Origin: Sycobia sp. Sy_11
Taxonomy: Eukaryota > Arthropoda > Insecta > Hymenoptera > Epichrysomallidae
Length of the DNA stretch: 64,000 nucleotides
NCBI GenBank assembly: GCA_018907035.1
Contig: JACCIC010000298.1
Span: 124,001 to 188,000, forward strand
Direction of reading: 5' to 3'
Made by a program: the position numbers and the translations under genes. Below the pieces are notes generated by a model, which searched no databases, was not told where the DNA came from, and was given only the letters and a program-made list of their open reading frames with translations. Positions 1 through 10,366 of this stretch are shown here, piece by piece; the stretch's first letter is position 1, and each line of letters starts with the position of its first letter.

Positions 1-305
1 TAAATTATGCGTAATAAAATAGTATAGCGTGCGTGCGTAGTAAACACTCTTAGCAATTTACACCACTAGCGATCATTAAGTGATGACTTGACTTACGTCG
101 AATATGAACTAATCATAATCAGCTTAAACGTTTAATACCAGGCCAGCCATTTAAACGGTCATAACCAACTTTGTAATTAATTTCCTAAAGACGGTGCGAT
201 GTTAGTCAGTATTAGCCTTATTGTTCTACAGGTTAATTTGACACTTTCATTACTTTGGATAGCTATTAAACATTTTACATAATACTTCTCTTTCCCTTCC
301 CCCTC

Positions 306-344
<39 letters not shown>

Positions 345-582
345 GCTTTATATAAGGTGGTTATATACTAAATTATACTAATAATAATTTATAAAGATAA
401 ATTGTGTTTTCATTTCTATACTTCCAAAAAAAAATGCTAAACATATTGCTCTGAAAATCAAAATATATATTTTCTATTATCTTCGTATAGGATGTCTTTT
501 TTGTCAAATTGAATAAAAAAAGAATGATTGCAAAATAGGAAGAGTTACTTTACCAATAATTCCGATAATAAATGTGAATACA

Positions 583-629
<47 letters not shown>

Positions 630-921
630 TTTCTGTATAAAAAAGCGATATGAGGGTCCGCTCTTATCATCCGAATAGGAAATTCGCATACTCTACATAG
701 AATTTCTCCCAACACACGTGATCATCGTACTCTATTACCAGAATACGAAAGTACAATATTTTTCCGAAATATATCTATATTTTATATATTTGTGTATTTT
801 AAATTAAATATTTCGAATATTCAGTTAATGGTGCCAACTGGAATTGAATTATAAATTAAGCTTACGTCGATTGTTGTGAACTAAATTCATACATTTTTTT
901 ATCGGTCACTCTTTTATTTTC
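1..921. other. AT-rich non-coding stretch with microsatellites
   Basis: No coding signal is seen. The stretch holds a (TC)n run near 312-337 and a (TA)n run near 587-627. Short open frames here only read through the simple repeats. Confidence 0.6.
312..337. repeat. (TC)n microsatellite
   Basis: A run of TC dinucleotides read directly in the sequence. Confidence 0.9.
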
Positions 922-1133
922 ATTTAAGGTGGTAGGGGCAGTCAAGTGGTCCTTTATGAAAACAGTATATAAATCATTGTATTTTATATTTTCAATTTGA
1001 TTTTTTTTTATACTTTCGATTTAAAATTTTAAAGAGGTTATTCTAAACAAGCACTATCTAACTGTCATTATATTAGTATAGTATATTATTGTATAAAGAC
1101 TATAAGACCGATAATAGTATACATTGTGACACA
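922..1133 (+). repeat. Repeat R, copy 1
   Basis: About 210 bp that resembles two other places in the window in the same orientation, 52462-52703 and, for its second half, 55601-55718. Shared blocks are an opening ATTTAAGGTG, a GGGGCAGTC-like block, a TCTAACTGTCATTAT-like block and a TATAAAGACT block. The two right-hand copies lie beside Polinton genes, so this may be a Polinton terminal repeat or a small non-autonomous derivative. That is inference from position only; no Polinton gene lies next to this copy. Confidence 0.45.
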
Positions 1134-2370
1134 AGGGAACAAAATAGGCGTTTTTCGACGAGGGTATGTTTGCCGCCCGAGCAAAGCTAGGGCATATACT
1201 ATTTTCCCATACGAGGGTGCTTTTTCTTTCTCAAAAAAATGCACACAAAATTGACTGGCAAACTTACAGATTCAAACAATATCAAATCCCCGCCCCATGT
1301 GTTAGTCACGCTTAGATAGACCGAGTAGATTGAATATCTAAAGGTTCAGAATATACAATTAAATATACAATCCAGAATATACAAATATATTGAAGATCGA
1401 GTAACTGCTATGATGTTTATGTTAATGCTCATTAAAATTATTCAAATTAATGATTTTTAATTGCTTTGAATGAACTTTATTTTAATAGAAATGAAAAATG
1501 AATGATTTTTTCGTGTTTATGAAAATAAAATTGATGAAAATCAATTAAACTTCGTTAATATAATTAATTTTAATGAAATTTAATATGAAATTGTACGATT
1601 AAAAAATATCATAAGAATTAATTTTCTAGTTATTTGAATTAAATTTAATAACCTACTTTCATCTCGGAGTTAAAATAAATGTAATAATAAATAAGTATAA
1701 TATACAATTAAGAATTTATTTTTGAGAACTACATAACCTAACTTTCCTTTTACATGCTACACGCGTCTTGTGTCCTTAAAAGAAATTTTACCAGGGCTAC
1801 GGAATGATTTTGGGACATCGGATCAAACTCTAATAATAGTCCTAATTACAATTTTGATCTACTTATTTAAAATTTGAGTAGCAGAGTTTAGTAACGTAAA
1901 CAGATAAAACTAAAAAAATAGACAAATTTATGAAAACGAAAGACAAGAACAATAAATAAGGTTTCAATAGACCCAGGTACAAAACGCACAAGTGTATTTA
2001 TGCCGCAGGCCGAGGGCCTGCCTAGACGGATCAACCCACGGGTCCTTCGAAGGGGTGAGGTAGAGAATGACGAAATTGTAAGTGATAATTTATCCAAAAA
2101 TATAAATGATTAAAAAATATCTGAAAATATAAATGTAACTGAATTATTAACAATCATTTAATAACAATTAAGAAGGATCTATTACCAGCTCTGATAAAGA
2201 AAAATTAAATATACATTCCGAATTTACTTTATATAAACACGTCTTAGCTTCCACCAAAATAGATAATCTATGCAATCATGTTAGATTCGACTCGTTTAAA
2301 AATAAAAACAACATAGTTTTATAAAATACATCTAATTTATCTCTGAAATAGTACAAATAGACTCGCTTAA
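1134..2370. other. AT-rich stretch without recognised genes
   Basis: I see no conserved protein motif on either strand. It could hold the missing 5' part (LTR, leader, gag) of the decayed Copia element that becomes recognisable from about 2.4 kb, but no LTR pair could be matched by eye. Confidence 0.4.
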
Positions 2371-2379
2371 TCTTAATGA

Positions 2380-3300
2380 AAAAATAAATGATTTATAATA
2401 CACATTAATGAATCTAGTAAAGCAAGAATTTGCAAAGAAGTCAGGAAGCTTAAATTTGAAAAATGATTACATTAATTTACTTGAAAAATTAAACAATCTG
2501 GCTTCAACAAAATCAGAATCAGTCGTAGAAAGATAGAATAGACTCAAATGCGAGACTAGGTTTCATATTTTTAAAGATTACGTAAAATCTTAATAATGAT
2601 ACACACAAAGTTAGAGATATTATCATAGATCATATTAAAGAATTTTATTATTTAACAATTGTTGACTTGAAAGATGTTATCGCGATTTTTAATTAATTAG
2701 GTGCGCATAAGAGGTTAGACTCAACAGCTAGATAATCAAGTTGAGAATCACTGTATGTGTATACGTATATATCCAGTAAAGAGCACATCTTAATGTTTTG
2801 GGACAGTTTAATGATAAAGCACTACAAAGATTATTGATTTTTATCGCTTAAATGATGTTTTATACGTGAAAGACATATCGCGTAACTTGCAATCCTTACG
2901 AAAATTTGTAAAGGTGGGATTGCAGATTTTTATAAGCATTATATAGAAAAGCATTTTTATAGGCATCTCTAAAGATTCATTTTGGATAGCTAAACTCAAA
3001 TTAACTAAAAAGCCCCTTAATGCATTTTTAGCAAGTAGGCCTAAAACATTTTATCATAACCGTAGTAAGGGAATTACTTTCACAGAACCAAACAGCATCA
3101 ATACTCCGTGTACTAGTCTACCTAAAGCCTCTATAGACAAATCTGAGTTAGATTTAGATTCAAGTAACTCTAGCCTTATGCATTAAGAAGAAAAGGAGGA
3201 TAGCGTAAAATGATTTATGAGTGACACTGAATTGAGCGCTATGAAAATAAATAATACTTACAGAGCTTTTAGTAATGAGGAATTTTAAAGGATAATGATA
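2380..3300 (+). pseudogene. Copia gag to pre-integrase remnant
   Basis: Conceptual translation on the plus strand gives a gag-like helical piece (about 2400-2580). From about 2848 it gives the DVLYVKDISRNLQSLRKF stretch, which matches the segment between the aspartic protease and the GAG-pre-integrase domain of Copia polyproteins (L.DVLYVP....NLLS...). Stops and frameshifts interrupt it, and no complete protease or integrase core (DDE) is visible. It lies upstream of, and in the same orientation as, the reverse transcriptase at 4.1-6.7 kb, so the two are probably one element whose integrase region was lost. Confidence 0.6.
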
Positions 3301-3539
3301 CGCACGATGCCAATTTGTTCAATGATTTTTATTATGATGGTTTAGTGAAATCAAACGTAGATCAAATCACACTGTTTATGTCAATTATAAGAATTTCGTA
3401 TTTTTAAATTTAGTTTTTTTATAGTATTGTATTTCTTAAAGTAAAATACTCCAGGGAAATCTCTTATAATATCACCTGTTCACTCTTGTATGTCTCTCAG
3501 TACTTCTAGTCACTAATAAATAAAAATGTCATAAATTCA

Positions 3540-4000
3540 AGAACTAAAACTAGGTACAGATGTACCACAGGTATAAGCAGGCCCAAGCCTCGTGGGTTCA
3601 TACGGCTTGCATGTCATAAACATTCGAGCCCTGCCATAAACAAATCGGCAGCTCACTAAACCATCATCAAACCCTGAACTATGCTTGGGGCAAATATTTA
3701 TTTTATTGATATTTGGGATTATCCCTTCTATTTCTATTTCTCAAGAATTTCCCAAGAACCGTTCAACAAGGCAGTCTCTTCTCAGCCTCGTTACCGACAA
3801 GTGTTGACTCAGAGAGAAATCAAGCGTACTCCTGATTCGAATATTTTAAAATAATAATAATAAGATTGTCATTTTTCTCTCTGTATATAAGTAATAGTAT
3901 CCTGATATGTAAATTTTGCTAAATAAATATTTACAAATTGTTACTTCAACACAGCGTGTTTTTTTTCTATTTGAGGAATCAACACACGCAAGCATATAGT
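3540..4000 (+). repeat. Possible Copia LTR-like segment
   Basis: The segment has LTR-like features: a TGTACC start near 3561, a polyadenylation signal AATAAA near 3922, and a TAGTTTCAGA block just after it (about 4000-4010) that loosely resembles a Copia initiator-Met tRNA primer site. No second LTR and no target-site duplication could be found, so this is only a candidate. Confidence 0.25.
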
Positions 4001-4099
4001 AGTTTCAGATATGAAATTTAATCAATATATAATCTAGTACTTGCGCCTAGATCACACATCTATAAATTATTCAAGGGAGTTAAGTAAAGTTGTAAAAAT

Positions 4100-4485
4100 A
4101 GTGAGTTCGATATTTCTTTGTAGAATCCGTAGCGATATGTTCTTCTAATTCTCGTGGATAGGAAACTGTGCGAAAGTCAAAATTTAGAACTCGCAGAAGA
4201 AAGTAATTCAAAATAATTACTTTGGAGTCAAAGATAATTCAAGCACGAATGTCGAATTTAAAGAAAGCAAGAAAATAAAAATAAATCCAAACGATTCATA
4301 AAGTCAGAAAGTAATAAGTTATTTCCAAGAAAAGAGGCAGTCCGCGAAAAGGTTTCACACTATATGATAGCAAAGTAGCAGAAGTCGATAGAAAAGCACC
4401 AGACTTTGTGTAACATGCTCTTTTAGCTAACGTAAAAAAAGATCCAATCCAATTAGACAATGAGTTTAGCAGATGGAGCGCAGTG
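4100..4485 (+). pseudogene. Copia RT upstream region, first truncated copy
   Basis: The plus strand reads into the segment just N-terminal of Copia reverse transcriptase. The last part, with NVKKDPIQLDNEFSRWSAV in one frame, is repeated at 4651-4743. Block A is 4393-4485, with 93 bp matching 4651-4743 at an offset of 258. Here the Copia frame stops abruptly and joins block B at 4489, whereas the second copy runs on into the RT. It looks like one half of a tandem duplication whose middle has been deleted. Confidence 0.65.
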
Positions 4486-4488
4486 GAA

Positions 4489-4646
4489 CCCAACTGACTG
4501 AAGTCTTTCATAAAGCGATATGTAAGGACTCGTATAGGAAACTGTATATTTGGAGCTTATGGTTTATAATTTTTATAAAATATCTTACTGGTACAAACAT
4601 ATACATAGTGCCCCAGATATAGCGGTAAGTGAAATGCAATTAATGC
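4489..4646 (+). repeat. Block B, copy 1 of a 158-bp duplication
   Basis: Nearly identical to 7020-7177; I see one mismatch, TTATGGTTT against TTATTGTTT. The second copy lies at the 3' end of the Copia remnant, directly before a mariner fragment. Together with block A this gives the order A-B-A-RT...B. Confidence 0.8.
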
Positions 4647-4650
4647 AATT

Positions 4651-4951
4651 AAAGCACTAGACTTTGTATAACATGCTCTTTTAGCTAACGTAAAAAAAGA
4701 TCCAATCCAATTAGACAATGAGTTTAGCAGATGGAGCGCAGTGAAAAGATGCAAACAAAAGCCTAATACGGGCGTTAGAAGAAAAGGACATTTTTGAATT
4801 GATAGATTGAGATACTGTGTTCAATCAGAGCGAAACCATCAATGTACTTCATTCTCGTTGAGTTTTCAAGCGGAAAACAGACAGCGATTGTAAAATCAAA
4901 AATAAGGCTAGGCTCGTAGTTAGAGGATTGAAGGATATAAAGTTTTACGGT
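4651..4951 (+). pseudogene. Copia reverse transcriptase, N-terminal part
   Basis: The frame reads block A, then a stretch ending in KARLVVRGLKDIKFYG. This corresponds to the start of Copia RT (W.F..K......KARLV.RG). About 80 residues of the palm that normally follow are missing before the YGLK motif, so an internal deletion predates the LTR insertion. The last codons, for Y and G, lie at the left edge of the solo LTR; after it the frame resumes with G-L-K at 5991. Confidence 0.75.
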
Positions 4952-5990
4952 CAAAACATGGCCGCGCAAATTCATCGCGACCGGTATACAAATCACACTA
5001 CATAAATGTACCGCGAACCCACAAAATAAATTATAATATATTATAATAATGTATTTCTTTCCGTAATCTAAACTTCCGAAATGATCAAAATTATAAGCTA
5101 AACCGAAATAAGATATTAAATATAAAATCAAATTAATATAATACACGCAATAAACATACCGAAAGCGGGCAAAGCTCGCGACGACTACTGTAGAAGGTAG
5201 CCGAAGTGACCGTCGAAAACCGAAGCGTAGAGAGAGAACGCAATACATAGTCTCTCTCTCTACCACTAAGATTAAGTACAAAAAGTACGTTAGAGCGAAT
5301 ACACTTCGCACGGCGAGAGAAAACCACGTCAAGTGTATTAGGCCGACGGCAGCTATCTCCCTCTAATACATGCCGCACGAACATTACCATACTCTCTCGC
5401 TGAACGACACGCTCGAGCAGCGAATACTGCGGTAGGAGAACGCGCAAGCTTTTACTGGCGCGCGCATTCGAATTATTAACTTGATCTCTGTTGCGAGGCA
5501 CTCCTTAAAAGACCAGCAGTTCTCTTATTCCGTGAAAATCTATTACCTCCTAACTCTTGATCCTGGTTGCGAGGCGCTCCTCAAAAGACCAACGGAGTTA
5601 AGCTCACCTTCGTTTTACACCTAGATTAAAATCTATCTATCATGTTTAAATTCCCCGCGTGGAAAATAGCACCGGGTATCCGTGCGGAAACTAGCGCCGG
5701 ATTAATTACACTTCGTGGAAACTAGCGCGAATCTAGTAACCATAATAGATATATCTAGCGTTAAGTTAATTCATTTCACATAAGTAATTATTTTCGTTTA
5801 TTTGTTTGTTTCGGAGTTTGGTCAATAGAAGAATTCTTTTGAATAAATTTATTTTTATTTTTTGTTACAAAAAATATACTGTGTTGTAAAATTATTTTCC
5901 CGATCCGCCGTCCAATTCCGAATATACTTCCTCCCCCCTCAAATTACCCTGGAAAAGTACCGCTATCTCGAGGGGAATAGGAACGTTACA
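4952..5990 (-). repeat. Solo LTR (family C, Gypsy-like) with 5-bp target duplication
   Basis: An insertion of 1039 bp flanked by ACGGT at 4947-4951 and 5991-5995. On the minus strand it begins TGTAACGTTC and ends CCATGTTTTG. The same sequence family forms the left LTR of the composite at 17612-19130: it has the same start, the same ending block (CGCGATRAATTTGCG...TTTTG) and the same internal repeated block with GCGCCTCGCAAC (here near 5500-5600, there near 18030-18115). No internal retroelement genes remain, so this is a recombined solo LTR. Frames read through it are not genes. Confidence 0.85.
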
Positions 5991-6711
5991 ACGGTTTAAA
6001 GATTGACCCTAAAAAGGGAACAATAAATTCACCAAAGTGATAAGAATATATAACTTTTTGTCGACAGACTTCGATCCGTGTTTATAATTGAGACAAACCC
6101 GAATTGGAAAATACGTGGTACTTTTATATGTAGATGACATTCTAATAATGAGTAAAAACAGTACAGATATAGATAATCTCATAGCGAAACTAGACAGCGA
6201 CTTTAAGATGAAGGACACTGATGAACCCAAAGAATTTTTAGTTATTAAGATCACCTACAATCAGGTTAGGTATACGATGAGCTTAACTCAAGAGAAGTTC
6301 ATGATTAGTATTTTACTCAGTTTCAGTTTTAGCATTGCACGTCCGGTAGCTACACCGATTATGTCTACACAGGTATCGACTAGAGAAGGATTCAGTCTAA
6401 AAGATTTAGACACCGGATTATTACCGAATAGATTGTACCGTGAAGCTGTAGGTTTCCTGTACTTAGCTGTGGGTTTCCAGTACTTAGCGAATACCCCTCG
6501 ACCAGATATCCCGTATGCGGTGAACGTTTTAAGTCATCATCAAATTAGCTCTACAGAGAGTGAATGGAACATAGATATGCGGGCATTTCAGTATTTGATA
6601 GGTACCAGGAAATTGAGGTTAAACTATCAAAGCGAGTTAGACGAGATGATAGTACATCCAGACACAAGCTCAGGAGTTTGTAAAATTCCCAGACACCGTG
6701 AGGCTACTTAA
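5991..6711 (+). pseudogene. Copia reverse transcriptase, C-terminal part
   Basis: Directly after the solo LTR the frame resumes at the Copia YGLK motif. It then runs through a frameshift into an open frame (6088-6711, 207 codons) with the RT catalytic box LLYVDDILIM and the later block RPDIPYAVNVLS, the usual Copia motif before RNase H. The catalytic aspartates are present, but with the upstream palm deleted the protein cannot be functional. Confidence 0.85.
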
Positions 6712-7015
6712 TTAAATTGTTTAATGACGGCGTTACGTGGAGAATGCATAAATAAACTAGTGTTGCGTTGTATGCGTATCAGGCGAAATAGGTCACAATG
6801 AACGATACATGCTAAGAAATTATGTCACCTTACAACACGTTGAAAGGCATACTTGAAAGAGATCTATATCCAGTAAATTTGTATTTCTGATAATCTTTCT
6901 GCCCAAACACACAAAATAGACTGTTAAAACCGTCATAGGCATAATAGAAAGACGTAACCCTTCCATTTAGGAATGCATAAAACTAGGATTTATTCAGATC
7001 AATTGAATAGATTCG
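6712..7015 (+). pseudogene. Copia RNase H remnant
   Basis: Across stops and a frameshift the plus strand gives short pieces typical of Copia RNase H: TGYLIKLF, a WRMHK-like block and a YSDNLSA-like block corresponding to the H.D..A region. It follows the RT without a gap and ends where block B starts. Confidence 0.6.
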
Positions 7016-7019
7016 AAAT

Positions 7020-7177
7020 CCCAACTGACTGAAGTCTTTCATAAAGCGATATGTAAGGACTCGTATAGGAAACTGTATATTTGGAGCTTATTGTTTATAA
7101 TTTTTATAAAATATCTTACTGGTACAAACATATACATAGTGCCCCAGATATAGCGGTAAGTGAAATGCAATTAATGC
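7020..7177 (+). repeat. Block B, copy 2
   Basis: The second copy of the 158-bp block at 4489-4646. It joins directly to a mariner transposase fragment whose first recognisable codons begin at about 7165. Confidence 0.8.
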
Positions 7178-7612
7178 GTTTGTGCCTAGCGTTCAAAGAC
7201 AAACGACCGCAATACAACGATAGACATGAAAAAGATCAGCATTACAATGCTCGACTCCATATTGTGAAAGTGGTCAAGACATACTTGGAATCGTTGAAAT
7301 GCGAAGTTCAACTACATCCATTGTATTCTCCAGACGTTGCTCGCTAAACCTATCACTTGTTTCGATCAATGACACACACCTGGCTGACCAGCATTCCCGG
7401 ACTTATGAAGAAGAAAAAAATTGGATAAATTCTTGAATCGTTTCAAAAGATGACCAATTTTTTTCAACGCAGGATTCCTATGCTGCCTGAAAGATGGAAG
7501 AAAGTAGTAACCAGCGATAGAAATTACTTTGAATTATAAATGTATAGCCAGTTTGTTACAATAAAGCCTTGAAATTCCGAAAAAAACGACGGAAGCAAAG
7601 TTGTACATCTAA
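7161..7612 (+). pseudogene. Mariner, 3' half with right terminal repeat
   Basis: The C-terminal half of a Mos1-like (mauritiana-type) transposase. It reads QLMRLCLAFKDKRPQYN, then a degraded DNAR block near 7250, then LHPLYSPDVAR where the third catalytic aspartate would follow, and ends in PERWKKVVTSD. The right terminal repeat, read on the minus strand as TTAGATGTACAACTTTGCTTCC, ends at 7612 and is followed by TA. The same repeat opens the mariner at 43284. The left half is missing: the element joins block B, so it is 5' truncated. Confidence 0.8.
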
Positions 7613-7614
7613 TA

Positions 7615-7801
7615 GTTTTTTTCAGTATGGGCCAATGTCTGTGAGACTATCGGGGCTCGGATTGCCCATGAGCAAGGAAGATGGTGGTCAAACGAAGGAA
7701 AACGAGGTGAACTCTAACAAACACGGCAAAGACCAAAGTTGTTATTTTTTCTGTCCATTGTTAACGCTCTCGTAACTTGTAACGAATTCATATTGTATTG
7801 C

Positions 7802-7835
<34 letters not shown>

Positions 7836-8034
7836 CATACGGACAGTTCTGCGTTGGGTATCGGTTGGCGATAGAATGTTTGTTTTTGTTTCGAGTGGAT
7901 GAAACACACTCGTATAACTCGTATAAGAAGCACAGAAGAGAATACTTTAATTGTACTTTTGTCGACTGCTTATATACAAATTAATTGGAGTAGTCTACAG
8001 CCCAGTTATGACCAGACCGGATCAGGAAAAGCTT

Positions 8035-8077
<43 letters not shown>

Positions 8078-8673
8078 ACTAATGGTATATGAATAAACCA
8101 TTAATTTAACTGAAAAATATTTACTTAAATGTAAAAAAAAATTTTCTGCGTGGACTTTTATAAAAGCTGCATAAACATTTATAAAAGATTTGCTTAATTA
8201 CACATGCTTATTATAATTAATAAATAGAAGAAAATTCTGAAAGAAATTAAATGTAAAACAGCCGATTAATTTATTTATTAATTCAAAATTATAAACATAA
8301 ATAAAATGTTTGTTTCTGTTTTTTAATTATATTTAGAATGTGTCCAAAAAGATCTTACACTTTTCAATAACGTTCAGCTTCTCGAAAACAAAATTAATTG
8401 AATGTATTTTTAATCTGAAATTCATAATTAGACGAGTTCCATCTTAGGAATATTTGGAACTAAAACAATTAATTAATTTAAACTTAAGATGAACGTTAAT
8501 GGCCATTGTCAACAGTTAATCTATTTTTACGAATTCCATAGATCTAGAAAAATCTACTAATTCTAGACTATAAACTATTTTCAAAAATTATTAGAGAGCT
8601 TTTCATAGTTTTGGAGCATCGTATATAATTATATTTAACATATAACTATCTTATATAAAAGAGACAGAGAGAG

Positions 8674-8713
<40 letters not shown>

Positions 8714-9037
8714 AATTCCTACATTACGAAATTATTTGCAAATTAATTCTTTTTAACGTTTAATAATTCTTTCTAATATTTATAAATATAATGTTATATT
8801 TCATAATTTATATTTCGCTGAAAAATATCCTACCAAATTGGGTTTCGAACTGCTGAGCCTTGTTACAGTTTAACGCCTTAGCCACTACGCTACGTGTATT
8901 ATATATAGCTAAAATTAATTCTGATACATAATAATAATTTGTAGTCGTTGCTATATTTACTTATTCGCGTAAAACTATATATTGTATATAGCATACAACT
9001 GTTCAAAATTTCGAAAAAATTATGGTTTTTGGTTTTA
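7615..9037. other. AT-rich stretch with microsatellites and a short repeat
   Basis: No gene is recognised. (TA)n lies near 7803-7832 and 8038-8072, and (GA)n near 8658-8710. The part at 7940-8026 resembles 36575-36640 and carries CCAGACCGGATCAGG, the reverse complement of a block at 36313-36327. Confidence 0.5.
8838..8900 (-). repeat. tRNA-like sequence (possible SINE head)
   Basis: On the minus strand the order GTAGTGGCTAAGGCG ... AGTTCGAAACCC fits the A and B boxes of an RNA polymerase III promoter with tRNA-like spacing. A clean acceptor stem cannot be drawn, so it is more likely a tRNA-derived SINE or tRNA pseudogene than a working tRNA. Confidence 0.4.
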
Positions 9038-9039
9038 TA

Positions 9040-10304
9040 TTAGGTTCTCAAATATCTCCCTTCTGCTTTTGTGCTCTTCAATGATTTAGAAAAAGTGTTA
9101 CAGTGGTCGGATTTACTTCAAATATGCGCCGTTTTGTTCAATAATCTATTTCCAACTAGACGGCAACTTCATAATACTCCTCTCGTAGAAACCCCTCTCC
9201 TTATTTGCGAAGAACTCGGACAGCCACTTTTCATAAACCTCTTTTGAGTCCAACTTTACACCACCAAGGGCGTTCGACATGTACAGGAAAAGGTGGTAAT
9301 CACTTGGTGTTATGTCCGGGCTATACGGTGGATGCGATAAAACCTCCCATCCGAACTCCCGTAGCTTCTGACGGGTCGTGAACGAAGTGTGTGGTCTGGC
9401 ATTGTCCTGGTGGAACACTACACCCTTCCTGTTGGCCAAGCGTGGACGCTTTTGGTCGATAGCCTGCTTGTTCACAGTAGATGGTAGAATTAAGCCTCTG
9501 GCCATATGGGAGCAGCTCATAGTAGATGATTCCCTTTCTATTCCACCAAACACACAGCAAAATCTTTCTGACCGTTAATCCCGGCTTGGTCACTGTTTGG
9601 GACGGTCCATCGGCCATAGACCACGACCGTTTCCACTTGATATTGTCGTATGTGATCCATTTTTCGTCGTCAGTCACCATCCGCTTCAAAAATGAGTCGA
9701 GTTCGTTCCGTTTCAGCAGCACATCGCAGGCGTCGATTCGGTCCAGAAGGTTTTTTTGCGTCAAATCATGTGGCACCCAAACATCAAGCTTTTTTTGTAT
9801 CCAGTCTTCTGCAGGTTTAAAATGGTTTGGTGACTAACTCTCATCTCCTGGGCGATCTCACGGGATGCCAAATGCCGGTCTAACTCGATAAATTCCATGA
9901 TTTGATCGGTCTTCGTCGTCACAGGTCTTCCGCCGGCTGGCTTATCCATGTTGTCGTTTTCAGCGGCTCTGAATCGTCAAAACCATTCCACTGCGGTTCG
10001 AAGTGATAGCCTACTATCTCCCAAAATACCATTAATCTCACGGAACGTTTCTCTAGCGGATTTGCCTTGGACGAGGGAAAACTTTATTATAGCGCGAATT
10101 TCGGCGCTAGTGAACTCCATGTTTACACGCCTATAACTTTTGAACACAATATCCAAATTAATTATGCAAAGCGTCGTTTTGTACGTTATGTCAAGACCTG
10201 TCAAATGATATATAGTATTGCCAGATACGAGCTCTGTAGCGCTTTGTACATAGCCGCGAAATTCATAAGACAAAAAGACGGAGGGGAAATATTTGACAAC
10301 CTAA
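9040..10304 (-). mobile_element. Mariner element, complete ends, dead transposase
   Basis: An element of 1265 bp between TA duplications at 9038-9039 and 10305-10306. The terminal repeats start TTAGGTTCTCAAATAT on the left and TTAGGTTGTCAAATAT on the right, read inward. It contains one transposase remnant on the minus strand. It lies 62 bp from the next mariner, which belongs to a different lineage. Confidence 0.88.
9146..10120 (-). pseudogene. Mariner transposase remnant (mellifera-like)
   Basis: Starts at the ATG at 10120 with MEFTSAEIRAIIKF. Three frames must be joined to read the whole protein, so at least two frameshifts exist. Recognisable are the N-terminal helix-turn-helix region, VTDDEKWITYDN with the first catalytic aspartate, LLCVWWNRKGIIYYELLP, HQDNARPHTS with the second, and YSPDITPSDYHLF with the third. 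Second and third are spaced D34D as in mariner transposases. The style of the block after WW suggests the mellifera subfamily; this is from memory of family patterns. Confidence 0.85.
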
Positions 10305-10366
10305 TATTAAAATGCATATATATATATTAGTATATATAGAAACGTTTGTTTAATCCTACACAATTA

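Noticed and set aside
4775..5501. Two long minus-strand frames
   Set aside because: They lie within the solo LTR (and one runs past its left edge); the match to 18757-19059 is LTR-to-LTR DNA similarity, not a protein family.
8838..8900. Functional tRNA gene on the minus strand
   Set aside because: No acceptor stem can be formed; only A and B boxes are recognisable.
9378..9837. Plus-strand frames at the 9-10 kb mariner
   Set aside because: Antisense of the transposase remnant with its TGDEKW-type and HQDN boxes on the minus strand.
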